Shown in pieces: positions 26,866 through 37,807 of a DNA stretch of 64,000 bases; the stretch's first letter is position 1; the number at the start of each line of letters is the position of its first letter. The position numbers were made by a program, and so were the translations under genes. The stretch covers positions 314,115-378,114 of the forward strand of contig NZ_LMOI01000012.1 of NCBI RefSeq assembly GCF_001423525.1. The letters run 5' to 3'. This DNA is from Arthrobacter sp. Leaf137 (GTDB lineage Bacteria; Actinomycetota; Actinomycetes; Actinomycetales; Micrococcaceae). Under the pieces are notes generated by a model, which ran no database searches, was not told the origin of the DNA, and was given only the letters and a program-made list of their open reading frames with translations.

Positions 26866-28166
26866 TACTTCTTGTCCTCAGTCTTGTTGTCGGAATTCTT
26901 CGGCATTGCCGATTCAGCGCCTGCCGGGTGGGCGGAGTCCACGGGATCCTTGGACTCGTTGGCGGTCTTCCCGTCCCGCGTCCCCTCCATCAGGTCGATG
27001 AAGCGGTCGAACAGGTACGCGGCGTCGTGCGGGCCGGCCGCGGCCTCGGGGTGGTACTGAACCGAGAAAGCCGGAATGTCGAGGCAGGCGAGGCCTTCCA
27101 CGACGTCATCGTTCAGGCTGACGTGGCTGACCTCCACCCGGCCGTAGCGCTCCTCCGGGGCCCGGGTGGCGCCGTCGAGCGGTGCGTCCACGGCAAAGCC
27201 GTGGTTCTGGGAGGTGATTTCCACCTTGCCGGTGCGGCGGTCCATGACGGGCTGGTTGATGCCGCGGTGGCCGTAGCGGAGCTTGTAGGTGCCGAATCCG
27301 AGGGCGCGGCCCAGGATCTGGTTGCCGAAGCAGATGCCGAAGTACGGCAGCTTCTCGTCCAGGACGGAGCGGAGCAGCTTGACCTGGGCGTCGGCCGTGG
27401 CCGGGTCGCCGGGTCCGTTGGACATGAAGAAGCCGTCGGGGTTTACCGCCTTGACGTCCGCGAGGGTGGCAGTGGCGGGCAGGACGTGGACGCGCACGCC
27501 GCGCTCAGCGAACCGGACAGGGGTCATGGCCTTGATGCCGAGGTCGATGGCGGCGATGCTGAACCGGGGTTCGGCGTCCCAGCCGTGGTCCTTGGGCTCC
27601 ACTACGTAGGCTACGTCTACGCTGACTTCCTCGGCGAGGCGGGCTCCCTCCATGGGGGCACTGGCGAGGACGGCGTCCACCAGCTCCTTGTCCGATGCCC
27701 GGACCGCGTCACCGGAGAAGATGCCGGCGCGCATGGTCTTGTGTTCGCGGAGGTGGCGGGTGATGGCACGGGTGTCCACGCCCTGGATACCGACAATGCC
27801 CTGCTCGACGAGTTCTTCGTCCAGGGACCGTTCGGAGCGCCAGTTCGAGGGACGGCGGGCGGCGTCGCGGACAATGTAGCCGGCCACCCAGATGCGGCGC
27901 GATTCGGCGTCTTCACTGTTGACGCCGGTGTTGCCGATGTGCGGTGCGGTCTGGACCACCAGCTGCCGGGCGTAGGAGGGATCGGTGATGGTTTCCTGGT
28001 AGCCGGTCATGCCCGTGGCGAAGACAGCTTCGCCCAGGGCGGTTCCTGTGGCGCCGTAGCTGGTGCCGCGGAAGATGCGTCCGTCTTCGAGGACGAGCGC
28101 AGCGGGGGCTGCCGGGGTGGCGGTGGTTGAAGTCACTGTATTCGCTTTCACTGTCTTACTTTCCAC
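26865..28166 (-). CDS. carA: Carbamoyl-phosphate synthase small subunit (glutamine amidotransferase)
   Basis: 433 aa. It supplies ammonia from glutamine to CarB. The class I amidotransferase triad is visible: Cys in [16 protein letters not shown], and His/Glu in [12 protein letters not shown]. The N-terminal domain starts [17 protein letters not shown] near residue 23. A hydrophilic Ser/Lys/Asp tail of about 33 residues (ending NKTEDKK) extends past the usual C-terminus. The GTG at 28166 overlaps the upstream PH-like gene by 11 bp; GTG codons at 28151 or 28136 are also possible, none with a clear ribosome site. Confidence 0.95.
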   Translation of the reverse strand: MESKTVKANTVTSTTATPAAPAALVLEDGRIFRGTSYGATGTALGEAVFATGMTGYQETITDPSYARQLVVQTAPHIGNTGVNSEDAESRRIWVAGYIVRDAARRPSNWRSERSLDEELVEQGIVGIQGVDTRAITRHLREHKTMRAGIFSGDAVRASDKELVDAVLASAPMEGARLAEEVSVDVAYVVEPKDHGWDAEPRFSIAAIDLGIKAMTPVRFAERGVRVHVLPATATLADVKAVNPDGFFMSNGPGDPATADAQVKLLRSVLDEKLPYFGICFGNQILGRALGFGTYKLRYGHRGINQPVMDRRTGKVEITSQNHGFAVDAPLDGATRAPEERYGRVEVSHVSLNDDVVEGLACLDIPAFSVQYHPEAAAGPHDAAYLFDRFIDLMEGTRDGKTANESKDPVDSAHPAGAESAMPKNSDNKTEDKK

Positions 28167-28674
28167 TGGTGGCGTCAGCCGCCGGGGCTGAAGAGATCAA
28201 TTCCTGGAGTGCTGTGTACAGGGTGTCCTTGTCCGCCGCGCGGCGGGTCCGGAAGCCGGTGTCCAGCTCGTGGGAGCCGTGCAGCCAGGTCAGGACGAGC
28301 AGGCCGTCCTTCTCCACGAACTTGCCGGCCATGCCGCTTTCCTGCCGTACGCCGGTGAGCGATGCAGCGGGGATGTAGAGGGCGGGGGCGCCGGCCCGGT
28401 CGAACAGCACACCGTCCGGGTACACGGCCAGGGTTGCGTTGGTGCGGATGCCGAGGCTGTGGACGGCCACCCGGTCAAGCCAGTCGCCGCCGGTGGTGGT
28501 GGCAACGTACTGTCCCTCGGCTTCGGCGGACAGCTCGCCCGGTTCCGCGGGCGCCTGGGGCAGGGGCCCGACGTCGGACTGGCGCTTCAGGCGGTTGCGC
28601 CAGCCAATGCCGAGGAGGACAAAGACGGCGGCGATGATCGCCAGCATCGCCAGTCCCGGAAGGATTTTTTCCAT
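28156..28674 (-). CDS. PH-like domain membrane protein of the pyrimidine operon
   Basis: 172 aa. One N-terminal transmembrane helix ([16 protein letters not shown], about 9-24), a basic stop-transfer WRNRLKRQ, a Pro/Glu linker, then a soluble domain with the [14 protein letters not shown] and [18 protein letters not shown] strands of the actinobacterial PH-like family. It is inside the pyr operon: its ATG overlaps the pyrC stop (ATGA) and its end overlaps carA. M. tuberculosis has a similar small membrane protein (Rv1382) at the same place. Function unknown; the tight coupling suggests a conserved accessory role at the membrane. Confidence 0.82.
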   Translation of the reverse strand: MEKILPGLAMLAIIAAVFVLLGIGWRNRLKRQSDVGPLPQAPAEPGELSAEAEGQYVATTTGGDWLDRVAVHSLGIRTNATLAVYPDGVLFDRAGAPALYIPAASLTGVRQESGMAGKFVEKDGLLVLTWLHGSHELDTGFRTRRAADKDTLYTALQELISSAPAADATSGK

Positions 28675-30023
28675 CAGGCGGCGCCTGCCTCGACTGCGGC
28701 GTGGGGGTAGGGAGTGTTGAGCTCGCCGTCCAGGACGGTGGGGTGGCCCTTGAAGAACGTGGCCACCACCTTGCCGGGGAGCTCGCGTCCCTTGAAGGGT
28801 GAGTTCCGGCCCATGGTAGCCATCCGGAACGGGTCCACCGTCCAGCGGGCGGCGGGGTCCACCAGGATGACGTTGGCCGGTTCGCCGGCTTCGAGCGGCC
28901 GGCCCTGGTCTTCCAGCCGGCCGATCTGCGCAGCCGCCGCGGATGTGACGCGGGCGAAGTCGGCCCAGGTCATCAGGCCGGTCTCGATCATGGTGTGCTG
29001 GACCACGGACAACGCGGTCTCCAGGCCGGTCATGCCCATGGCCGCCTGTGCCCATTCGCATTCCTTGTGCTCGCTGGGGTGCGGCGCATGGTCGGTCCCC
29101 ACAACGTCGATGGTGCCGTCCGCCAGCCCGGCGCGCAATGCCTGGACGTCGGCGTCGGTACGCAGCGGCGGGTTGACCTTGAAGACGGGGTCATAGCTGC
29201 GGACCAGGTCGTCGGTGAGGAGCAGGTGGTGCGGAGTGACCTCGGCGGTGACGTTGATGCCGCGTTCCTTGGCCCAGCGGATGATTTCCACCGAACCGGC
29301 GGTGGACACGTGGCAGACGTGCAGCCGGGAGCCGACGTGCTGGGCGAGCAGCACGTCCCGGGCGATGATGCTTTCTTCTGCAACGGCGGGCCAGCCGGCC
29401 AGGCCCAGAACGGCGGACACCTCGCCTTCGTTCATCTGTGCGCCGGCGGTCAGGCGCGGTTCCTGCGCGTGCTGGGCCACCACGCCGTCGAACGCCTTGA
29501 CGTACTCCAGCGCCCGGCGCATCAGGACGGGGTCGTGGACGCAGATGCCGTCGTCGGAGAACATCCTGACCCGGGCCCGGGAATCGGCCATGGCACCCAG
29601 TTCTGCCAGCTGCTCCCCCGCAAGGCCCACCGTGACGGCGCCCACCGGGCGGACATCAGCCCAGCCTGCGGTGCGTCCCAGGGTGTAGACCTGCTCCACC
29701 ACACCGGCGGTATCGGCAACCGGGGTGCTGTTGGCCATGGCGTGGACGGCCGTATAACCGCCGAGGGCAGCTGCGCGGGTTCCGGTCTCCACGGTTTCCG
29801 CGTCCTCCCTCCCGGGCTCACGGAGGTGGGTGTGGACATCCACCATGCCGGGCAGCGCCACCAGGCCCGCGGCGTCAATGACCGTGACGTCCCCGTCCTG
29901 CCCTTCCGGCGAGAGGCCTGTGCCGACTTCGGCGATGATGCCGTCGCGGATCAGCAGGTCTGCCGGCTCGCCGCCCAGGATGGAGGCGCCTTGGATCAAG
30001 TACGTTCCGGTGTTGCCGGCCAT
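28674..30023 (-). CDS. pyrC: Dihydroorotase
   Basis: 449 aa amidohydrolase cyclising carbamoyl aspartate to dihydroorotate. Metal-binding HxH in DVHTHLREPGRED (His near 62-64), the RxGGY segment, later His residues in HVCHVST and TPHHLLL, and GTDHAPH (Asp near 308) fit a zinc dihydroorotase of the Bacillus/actinobacterial class. It shares an A (TGATG-type junction) with pyrB upstream and ATGA with the downstream PH-like gene. Confidence 0.96.
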   Translation of the reverse strand: MAGNTGTYLIQGASILGGEPADLLIRDGIIAEVGTGLSPEGQDGDVTVIDAAGLVALPGMVDVHTHLREPGREDAETVETGTRAAALGGYTAVHAMANSTPVADTAGVVEQVYTLGRTAGWADVRPVGAVTVGLAGEQLAELGAMADSRARVRMFSDDGICVHDPVLMRRALEYVKAFDGVVAQHAQEPRLTAGAQMNEGEVSAVLGLAGWPAVAEESIIARDVLLAQHVGSRLHVCHVSTAGSVEIIRWAKERGINVTAEVTPHHLLLTDDLVRSYDPVFKVNPPLRTDADVQALRAGLADGTIDVVGTDHAPHPSEHKECEWAQAAMGMTGLETALSVVQHTMIETGLMTWADFARVTSAAAAQIGRLEDQGRPLEAGEPANVILVDPAARWTVDPFRMATMGRNSPFKGRELPGKVVATFFKGHPTVLDGELNTPYPHAAVEAGAA

Positions 30024-31051
30024 CAGATGCTCTCCTTGGTGGAATGGGCGGTTCCGGCGGTGGCCAGGACCGGGGTTGCGGCCGCTTCCCGGGAGTCCCC
30101 GGAGAGCAGCAGGTACAGCGCAGCCATCCGCACGGACACACCGTTGCGGACCTGCGCGAGGACGGTGGAACGGGGTGAGTCGGCTGCGGCTGCGCTGATT
30201 TCGAGCCCCCGGTTCATGGGGCCCGGGTGCATGATGATGGTGTCCTTCATGCCCAGGGTGTCGAGGGCGCGCAGGCGGTTGTCATCGAAGCCCCAGCGGC
30301 GTGAGTATTCGCGGGTGCTGGGGAAGAACGAAGCGTTCATTCGTTCGCCCTGGACGCGGAGCATCATGACGGCGTCTACGCCCCGGGCGAGTGTCTCGTC
30401 GAGGTCGTAGCTGACGCTGCAGGGCCACTTTTCGACGCCGATGGGCAGCAGGGTGGGCGGCGCAACCAGGGTGACTTCCGCACCCAGGGTGCGCAGGAGC
30501 CAGACATTGGAACGGGCCACCCGGGAGTGCAGGACATCGCCGGCGATCGCCACGCGCATCCCTTTCAAATCGGCGCCTTCAGAGGGGGCACCCGACAGTT
30601 TCGCCCAGTGCCGGCGCATGGTGAAGGCGTCCAGCAGTGCCTGTGTGGGGTGCTCGTGGGTGCCGTCGCCGGCGTTGATGACCCCGGCATCGATCCAGTC
30701 CGTCGCGGCGAGACGGTGCGGTGCGCCGGAGGCCCAGTGGCGGATGACGACGGCGTCGGCACCCATCGCGGACAGCGTCTGGGCGGTGTCCTTGAGGGAT
30801 TCACCCTTGGAGACCGATGATCCTTTGGCGGCGAAGTTGATGACGTCCGCGGACAACCGCTTGGCTGCCGCTTCGAAGGAAATCCTGGTGCGGGTGGAAT
30901 CTTCGAAGAAGAGGTTTACCACGGTGCGGCCGCGCAGGGCGGGAAGCTTCTTCACTTCACGGTCGCCCACTGCCGACATCTCCTCGGCGGTGTCGAGGAT
31001 GCGGATGGCGTTGTGGAGGCTGAGGTCCTGGGTGGAGAGCAGGTGCTTCAC
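30023..31051 (-). CDS. pyrB: Aspartate carbamoyltransferase catalytic chain
   Basis: 342 aa. It condenses carbamoyl phosphate and aspartate. The carbamoyl-phosphate motif STRTR lies in [13 protein letters not shown] (about 49-61), with HPTQALLD near 134 and a C-terminal loop RVQGERM for aspartate. No pyrI regulatory chain is nearby, so control is probably through PyrR. It overlaps pyrR by 4 bp and pyrC by 1. Confidence 0.96.
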   Translation of the reverse strand: MKHLLSTQDLSLHNAIRILDTAEEMSAVGDREVKKLPALRGRTVVNLFFEDSTRTRISFEAAAKRLSADVINFAAKGSSVSKGESLKDTAQTLSAMGADAVVIRHWASGAPHRLAATDWIDAGVINAGDGTHEHPTQALLDAFTMRRHWAKLSGAPSEGADLKGMRVAIAGDVLHSRVARSNVWLLRTLGAEVTLVAPPTLLPIGVEKWPCSVSYDLDETLARGVDAVMMLRVQGERMNASFFPSTREYSRRWGFDDNRLRALDTLGMKDTIIMHPGPMNRGLEISAAAADSPRSTVLAQVRNGVSVRMAALYLLLSGDSREAAATPVLATAGTAHSTKESI

Positions 31052-31635
31052 AGTCCGCCCTCGATCACGACTTCGTTGACGGGGGTTCCGCCGGCCGGGG
31101 TGTCGGTCTCTTCGAGCCGGACCCGGACCTTTTCCACGGAGGATGTGGGCAGGTTCTTCCCCACATGGTCGGCCCGGATGGGCAACTCACGGTGTCCGCG
31201 GTCGATCAGGACGGCGAGGCGGACGATGCGCGGGCGGCCCAGGTCCACGAGGGCGTCCAGTGCTGCCCGGATGGTCCGGCCGGAGTACAGGACGTCATCG
31301 ATCAGGACCACGACTTTGTTGTCGATGCCGGTACGGGGCAGTTTGGTGGGGTGCGGCGGGCGGGTTCCCTGGTGCGAAAGGTCATCCCGGAACATGGTGA
31401 CGTCCAGTTGGCCGACGATGGCGGCGGCGTCAACGGTGCTGTCCGCGGCGGCGATTTTCTGGGCCAGCCGGACTGCCAGCGGATATCCGCGGCGGGGAAT
31501 GCCCAGCAGGACGAGGTCCCGGGATCCCTTGTTGGCTTCGAGGATCTCATGGGCGATACGAGTGAGGGCACGGTCTATGTCAGCCTGGCTGAGTACTACC
31601 CTGGCTGGAACCGGTGCGCTGGTGACAGAAGTCAA
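31048..31635 (-). CDS. pyrR: Bifunctional pyr operon regulator / uracil phosphoribosyltransferase
   Basis: 195 aa from a TTG at 31635, which has AAAGGGGAG 7 nt upstream. An in-frame GTG at 31662 would add nine residues and could be a leaderless start 6 nt after TAATTC. The PRPP loop [22 protein letters not shown] (about 110-131) is type-I PRTase. Family members bind pyr mRNA in a UMP-dependent way and have weak UPRTase activity; in mycobacteria PyrR blocks translation instead of causing attenuation. First gene of the pyrimidine operon. Confidence 0.92.
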   Translation of the reverse strand: MTSVTSAPVPARVVLSQADIDRALTRIAHEILEANKGSRDLVLLGIPRRGYPLAVRLAQKIAAADSTVDAAAIVGQLDVTMFRDDLSHQGTRPPHPTKLPRTGIDNKVVVLIDDVLYSGRTIRAALDALVDLGRPRIVRLAVLIDRGHRELPIRADHVGKNLPTSSVEKVRVRLEETDTPAGGTPVNEVVIEGGL

Positions 31636-31669
31636 CGCTCGTCTCCCCTTTCCCCGCCTCACAGGACGG

Positions 31670-31697
31670 AATTAAAAAAGGATCATGTGCGTTTCAA
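31670..31697 (-). promoter_or_regulatory. Candidate promoter of the pyr operon
   Basis: Minus-strand -35 TTGAAA (31692-31697) and -10 TAATTC (31670-31675) with a 16-17 bp spacer. Transcription would begin next to the GTG at 31662 and about 25 nt before the TTG used here. The leader is too short for a PyrR attenuator hairpin. Confidence 0.45.
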
Positions 31698-31760
31698 AAT
31701 TACCATAGGCCCGCCCCCCGGCGGCGCCGGATCAACGCGTTGATCGTCACATTGAAACGC
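31689..31760. repeat. Inverted repeats in the pyrR / prsW divergent region
   Basis: GCGTTTCAA (31689-31697) and TTGAAACGC (31752-31760) form a 9-bp inverted repeat around a perfect 16-bp palindrome, GATCAACG/CGTTGATC (31730-31745). The left arm contains the pyrR -35. The symmetric arrangement suggests a protein-binding region, though no regulator can be named. Confidence 0.45.
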
Positions 31761-31776
31761 GGCGTGCGGACGGTCC

Positions 31777-31805
31777 TTGGACCGGACCACCCCGCCACCT
31801 AGGCT
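31777..31805 (+). promoter_or_regulatory. Candidate promoter of the PrsW-family gene
   Basis: TTGGAC (31777-31782), 17-bp spacer, TAGGCT (31800-31805), then 7 nt to the ATG at 31813. The geometry predicts a leaderless mRNA, which fits the absence of a ribosome site. Confidence 0.55.
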
Positions 31806-31812
31806 TGCGGAT

Positions 31813-33090
31813 ATGTCGACGCATCCCCGCCAGCCGCCGTCGGGCCCGCCCTACGGTCCCCACCCTGGCGCTTCCGGCCCCCTGCCCGGCCCAGCGAATC
31901 CCAGCTGGATGGGCCAGGTGGCACCGCAGCATTACCTGGCTGCCCCGGACCACCGCGGCCGCCCCGTCAGCAGCGTCCTGCCTCCCCCGGACCAGGAAGC
32001 GGCACGCAACCCGGGCAGGCTCAACGGCGGACTGGTTGGCCTCACGGTGGCGGGCGGAATCCTCGCCTTCCTCAGCCTGTTCCTGGTGGTGCCGTTCCTG
32101 CTGGCTAACACGGGAACGGCCGGGTTCGTGGGGGGCTTCGTCGCGTCCCTGATACCGCTGTCCCTGGTACTGCTGGCCGTTGCCATCATCGACAAGTGGG
32201 AGCCGGAGCCAAAGCGGCTGCTGTTGTTCGCCTTCACGTGGGGCGCGGCGGTGTCGATTGCCGTCACCCTGCTGGTCCAGCCGCTGTTTGTGCTGACGTT
32301 CCAGTTCTCGGATGAACCCGACCTGCGGACATACATGGCAACGGTGCAGGCACCCATCGTTGAAGAGTTCGCGAAGTCCCTTGGCCTGCTGGTCCTCCTC
32401 CTGCTGGCCAGGAAGCATTTCGACGGGCCGGTGGACGGCGTGGTTTTCGCCTTCACGATTGCCGGCGGCTTCGCGTTCACCGAAAACATCCTCTACTTTG
32501 GCCGCGCCATCGCCGAGGCGCCGGGCCCGGGCGGCGATTTCGCGCAGGTGTTCTTCCTCCGTGGTGTGATGTCTCCGTTCGCCCACGCCATTTTCACCGG
32601 GACCACCGGGCTGATCATGGGCTTCGCGGCCCGGCGATGGCACACCGGAGTTTCCATCCTGGCCTTCTTCGTGGGACTGCTGCCGGCGATGTTCCTGCAC
32701 AACCGGTGGAACAGCATGGGCAACGGCTTCCTGGTGGACTACATCGTGGTGCAGGTGCCCATCTTCTGCCTCGCGGTTGCCGGGATTGTTGTGCTGCGGG
32801 TGGCGGAAAAGCGGCTGACCAGGCAGCGGCTGCTTGAGTATTCCGCCGCGGGCTGGTTTACGCCGGCGGAGGTCGAATTGCTGGGTACCATTGGCGGGCG
32901 GCGGACCGTGCTGAACTGGGCCGCCGGATACGGCAAGAAACAACAGATGAAGGACTTCCTCAGGGCAGCCACGGTGCTGGCCAATATCCGGCAGCGGATC
33001 CTCAGCGGCCGCGATGTGCAGCTCCACCAGGCTGAGGAGCGCAAGCAGCTCCAGCGGGTATTGGCACTCCGGGCAGCAATTGTCGCCTAG
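31813..33090 (+). CDS. PrsW family intramembrane metalloprotease
   Basis: 425 aa. A Pro-rich cytoplasmic N-terminus (about 1-70) precedes seven to nine membrane helices and a soluble C-terminal tail. The family motifs are present: EE-x-x-K in IVEEFAKSLG (about 182-191), FAFTENILYF (about 219-228) and SPFAHAIFTG (about 254-263), which carry the putative metal ligands. PrsW of Bacillus cleaves an anti-sigma factor; no sigma/anti-sigma pair is nearby, so the substrate is unknown. The ATG at 31813 is supported by the promoter geometry. It stands alone on the plus strand and ends at a bidirectional terminator. Confidence 0.9.
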   Translation: MSTHPRQPPSGPPYGPHPGASGPLPGPANPSWMGQVAPQHYLAAPDHRGRPVSSVLPPPDQEAARNPGRLNGGLVGLTVAGGILAFLSLFLVVPFLLANTGTAGFVGGFVASLIPLSLVLLAVAIIDKWEPEPKRLLLFAFTWGAAVSIAVTLLVQPLFVLTFQFSDEPDLRTYMATVQAPIVEEFAKSLGLLVLLLLARKHFDGPVDGVVFAFTIAGGFAFTENILYFGRAIAEAPGPGGDFAQVFFLRGVMSPFAHAIFTGTTGLIMGFAARRWHTGVSILAFFVGLLPAMFLHNRWNSMGNGFLVDYIVVQVPIFCLAVAGIVVLRVAEKRLTRQRLLEYSAAGWFTPAEVELLGTIGGRRTVLNWAAGYGKKQQMKDFLRAATVLANIRQRILSGRDVQLHQAEERKQLQRVLALRAAIVA

Positions 33091-33208
33091 CCCGTACCGG
33101 GGTGCGCCGGGTTCCTTCGTCCCGTCCCGGGCTTGTTCGCGGAACCGGACCTTGCAGGTTCTGACCCGCGAACAGGACAGAATTCGACGGCGGCCGGCCG
33201 CCGTAACG

Positions 33209-33244
33209 CATGAAGGCCGCACCCCTCAGGGTGCGGCCTTCATG
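33209..33244. terminator. Bidirectional terminator between the PrsW gene and nusB
   Basis: A perfect 16-bp stem (arm CATGAAGGCCGCACCC, 33209-33224) with a CTCA loop and arm 33229-33244, between convergent genes and 13 bp past the nusB stop. Confidence 0.8.
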
Positions 33245-33257
33245 GCTGGTTCGTGGG

Positions 33258-33668
33258 TCAGGCCAGCAGCGACGGCTTCAGCTGCTGCAGGCGGCCCAGG
33301 AGCCCGTTGATGAACTGGGGCGACTCGTCCGTGGACAGGGTCTTGGCCAGGGTCACGGCCTCGCTGACGGCGACGCCATCGGGGACGTCGTCGTTGTAGA
33401 GGAGCTCCCAGGTGCCGATGCGCAGGATGATCCGGTCTACCGAAGGCATGCGCTCCAGGCTCCAGCCCTGCGAATAGGTCTCCAGGAACTCGTCAATGGC
33501 TGACTGGCGGGACACCACGCCCTCGACGATTTCCAGGGTGTAGGGGTTGACGATCTGGTCGGTCTTTTCGCGCCGTGCACGGAGGACGTCAAAGGCGGAA
33601 ACGGAGCGCTGCTCGGCTTCAAAAAGAACGTCCAGTGCCCTGCTGCGGGCTTTACCGCGTGCGCTCAC
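33258..33668 (-). CDS. nusB: Transcription antitermination factor NusB
   Basis: 136 aa all-helical protein that with NusE (S10) binds boxA in rRNA operons. N-terminal KARSRALDVLFEAEQR and C-terminal ISEAVTLAK-type helix (VAVSEAVTLAKTLSTDES, then FINGLLGRL) are characteristic. The GTG start shares a base with the efp stop, so the two are coupled, as in many actinobacteria. Confidence 0.95.
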   Translation of the reverse strand: MSARGKARSRALDVLFEAEQRSVSAFDVLRARREKTDQIVNPYTLEIVEGVVSRQSAIDEFLETYSQGWSLERMPSVDRIILRIGTWELLYNDDVPDGVAVSEAVTLAKTLSTDESPQFINGLLGRLQQLKPSLLA

Positions 33669-34231
33669 TACTCAGAGACCCGGCCGAGGTAGCTGCCGTC
33701 GCGGGTGTCCACCTTGACCTTGGTGTTGTTTTCGACGAACAGCGGAACCTGGATCTCGTAGCCGGTTTCCAGCGTGGCCGGCTTGGTGCCCGCGGAGGAG
33801 CGGTCGCCCTGCAGGCCGGGCTCGGTGTAGGTGATTTCAAGGACAACGCTCGGCGGCAGTTCGATGTACAGCGGGTTGCCCTCGTGGATGGCGATGTTGA
33901 CCATCTGGTTCTCGAGCATGAAGTTGGTGGCGTCGCCCACGGTGGCGCCGGAGACGGTGATCTGGTCGTAATCCGAGGTGTCCATGAACACGAAGTCGGC
34001 GCCGTCCTGGTACAGGTACTGGTAGTCCCGGCGGTCAACCGTGGCGGTTTCGATCTTGAGGCCGGCGTTGAACGTCTTGTCCACAACCTTGCCGGACATC
34101 ACGTTGCGCATTTTCGTTCGCACGAAAGCGCCACCCTTACCGGGCTTGACGTGCTGGAACTCGATGATGTTCCAGAGCTGGCCCTCGAGCTTCAGGACCG
34201 TTCCGTTCTTAATGTCGTTCGTGGTTGCCAC
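33668..34231 (-). CDS. efp: Translation elongation factor P
   Basis: 187 aa, relieves ribosome stalling at polyproline. The KOW-like domain I contains the loop [12 protein letters not shown], whose Lys (about 32) aligns with the residue modified in E. coli; no EpmA/EpmB genes are in the window, and actinobacterial EF-P is thought to work unmodified. Two OB domains follow. The GTG start has AAGGAAA. Probable promoter TAGAAT lies at 34357-34362 (minus strand), within an AT-rich stretch including a run of eight T. Confidence 0.96.
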   Translation of the reverse strand: MATTNDIKNGTVLKLEGQLWNIIEFQHVKPGKGGAFVRTKMRNVMSGKVVDKTFNAGLKIETATVDRRDYQYLYQDGADFVFMDTSDYDQITVSGATVGDATNFMLENQMVNIAIHEGNPLYIELPPSVVLEITYTEPGLQGDRSSAGTKPATLETGYEIQVPLFVENNTKVKVDTRDGSYLGRVSE

Positions 34232-34406
34232 TGGGTTTCCTTAGGTTTCTCAGTCTGGCGCGTGGTCAGACGTTCTATGCCGGGCAGTCCGCCGCATGGC
34301 GTGCCTGCACGTTTTTGTCAAAGATCCGGGGAGCTGGGAAAAAAAATTCAAAAACCATTCTACCGGCAATTGGACGCGGACTTCCCCGGCGGCCCAAAGC
34401 GGGGTC

Positions 34407-34924
34407 TCAGCAGGCCAGGTCCAGTACATCCCGCGCGCGCTGCAGGGCAACGGTCGACGAGTAGATCAGCGCCGCATCAGCGGACTGTGCCACGCGCAGG
34501 TCCAATGCCCGGGCGAAGGATTCCACGGCAGCGGAGGTCTGCCCGGCCGTGTACTGGGTCTTGCCGAGGAACTGCAGTGCCAGGGCTTCCTTGGGGGTGC
34601 CCTGGACCTCGTGCAGCAGCTGGCGGAACAGCTCCACAGCCCTGTCCAACCGGTTCGAAACCCGCAGGACCTCTGCCTCGAAGGCACGCAGCCGGAAGGA
34701 TTCAGGATCCTTGAACCTGGCTTCGGCCAGCAGTTCGGCAGCTTCTGCCCCGTGGCCCTCGACCAGCAGTACAAAAACGTGGTCGGCAGGATCCGTGGAG
34801 GCCGCAAGCGCTTCCCGGCACGCATCATCATTGACGATTTGCGGGAGCAGGGTTTCAGGGTTGATCCGGATTCCCGGGAAGCCTGCTTCGGGCCATTCGG
34901 CGGTGCCTTCCATGTCGCCCTGCA

Positions 34925-34925
<1 letters not shown>
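34407..34925 (-). CDS. Tetratricopeptide-like protein of the aro operon
   Basis: 172 aa, from an ATG overlapping the aroB stop (ATGA); an in-frame ATG at 34913 is an alternative. Helical repeats are visible: AEAAELLAEARFKDPESFRLRA, LRVSNRLDRAVELFRQLL and AGQTSAAVESFARALDL are TPR-like, spanning about 55-160. The first 40 residues hold WPEAGFPGIRINPETLLPQIV. No signal peptide or membrane segment. TPR modules mediate protein contacts; the partner is unknown. Many actinobacteria have a different gene after aroB, so this may be lineage specific. Confidence 0.72.
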
Positions 34926-36581
<1,656 letters not shown>

Positions 36582-36582
<1 letters not shown>

Positions 36583-37781
36583 TACTGGCCGATCGAGTCC
36601 AGGGACGCCGGAATGTTGTCCAGGTAACCCTTGATGTTGCGGGCGGTCTCTGCCACGGAGTCCCCGCCGAATTTCTCGGTAACGGCTTCGGCCAGGACCA
36701 GGGCCACCATGGCCTCGGCAACCACGCCTGCGGCCGGAACGGCACAGACGTCAGAGCGCTGGTGATGGGCCTTGGCCGGTTCGCCGGTGCTGACGTCGAT
36801 CGTTTTCAGGGCACGGGGCACCGTGGCAATCGGCTTCATCGCGGCGCGGACACGCAGGACGTCCCCGATGCTCATGCCGCCTTCAATGCCGCCTGCCCTG
36901 TTGCTGGTACGCACGATCCGGCCGTCTTCATCCCGCACGATTTCGTCGTGGGCCGCAGAGCCGCGGCGGGCAGCAGTCCGGAATCCGTCGCCCACTTCCA
37001 CGCCCTTGATGGCCTGGATGCCCATGAGGGCAGCAGCCAGGCGGGAATCCAGCCGGCGGTCCCAGTGGACGTAGCTGCCCAGTCCGGGCGGCAGGCCGTA
37101 CGCCAGGACCTCCACCACGCCACCCAAGGTTTCGCCTTCCTTGTGGGCGGCGTCCACCTCGGCAACCATGGCGTCGGAGGTTTCCCGGTCGAAACAGCGC
37201 AGTGGATCGGCGTCCAGGGCGATGACATCTGCCGGCTCCGGGAGCGGCCGGCCGTCGGGAACGGATACGCTGGCGATGGACACGGTGTGGCTGACGAGCT
37301 CGATGCCGAGGTGCTTGAGGAACCGGGCGGCGACGGTACCCATGGCCACCCGGGTGGCGGTCTCGCGGGCGCTGGCACGTTCCAGTACGGGACGGGCTTC
37401 ATCGAAGCCGTATTTCTGCATGCCGGTGAAGTCCGCGTGGCCGGGACGCGGGCGCGTCAGGGGCGCATTTCGCGCCTGGTCTGCAAGCAGTTCCGGATCC
37501 ACCGGATCCGGCGCCATGATCTGCTCCCACTTGGGCCATTCGGTGTTTCCCACCTGGACAGCTACGGGACCGCCCTGGGTCACACCGTGCCTGACGCCGC
37601 CCAGGATGGTGACGACGTCCTGCTCGAACTTCATCCGGGCACCGCGGCCGTATCCGAGGCGGCGGCGGGCCAGGGAGTCAGCGATGTGCCCGCTGGTGAT
37701 TTCAACACCGGCGGGGACGCCTTCAATAATTCCCATCAGAGCCGGACCATGGGATTCACCGGCAGTCAACCAACGCAACAT
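36582..37781 (-). CDS. aroC: Chorismate synthase
   Basis: 399-400 aa FMN-dependent enzyme for the last shared step to aromatic amino acids. It starts [21 protein letters not shown], the standard N-terminus, with signature [14 protein letters not shown] (about 133-146). An in-frame ATG three codons upstream is possible. It is 26 bp after aroE in the operon aroE-aroC-aroK-aroB. The operon lacks aroD/aroQ and aroA. Confidence 0.96.
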
Positions 37782-37807
37782 ATCTTCCATCCTGCCACGT
37801 AGGGCGG

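Noticed and set aside
23194..27060. Very long plus-strand open frames (663 and 615 codons) opposite carB and carA
   Set aside because: They are antisense to clear carB/carA, have low-complexity composition, no ribosome sites and no recognisable domains. Long antisense frames are expected in GC-rich DNA.
31747..33222. 491-codon minus-strand frame opposite the PrsW gene
   Set aside because: Composition is Gln/Arg/His/Gly-rich nonsense, and the plus strand encodes a membrane protein with intact PrsW motifs.
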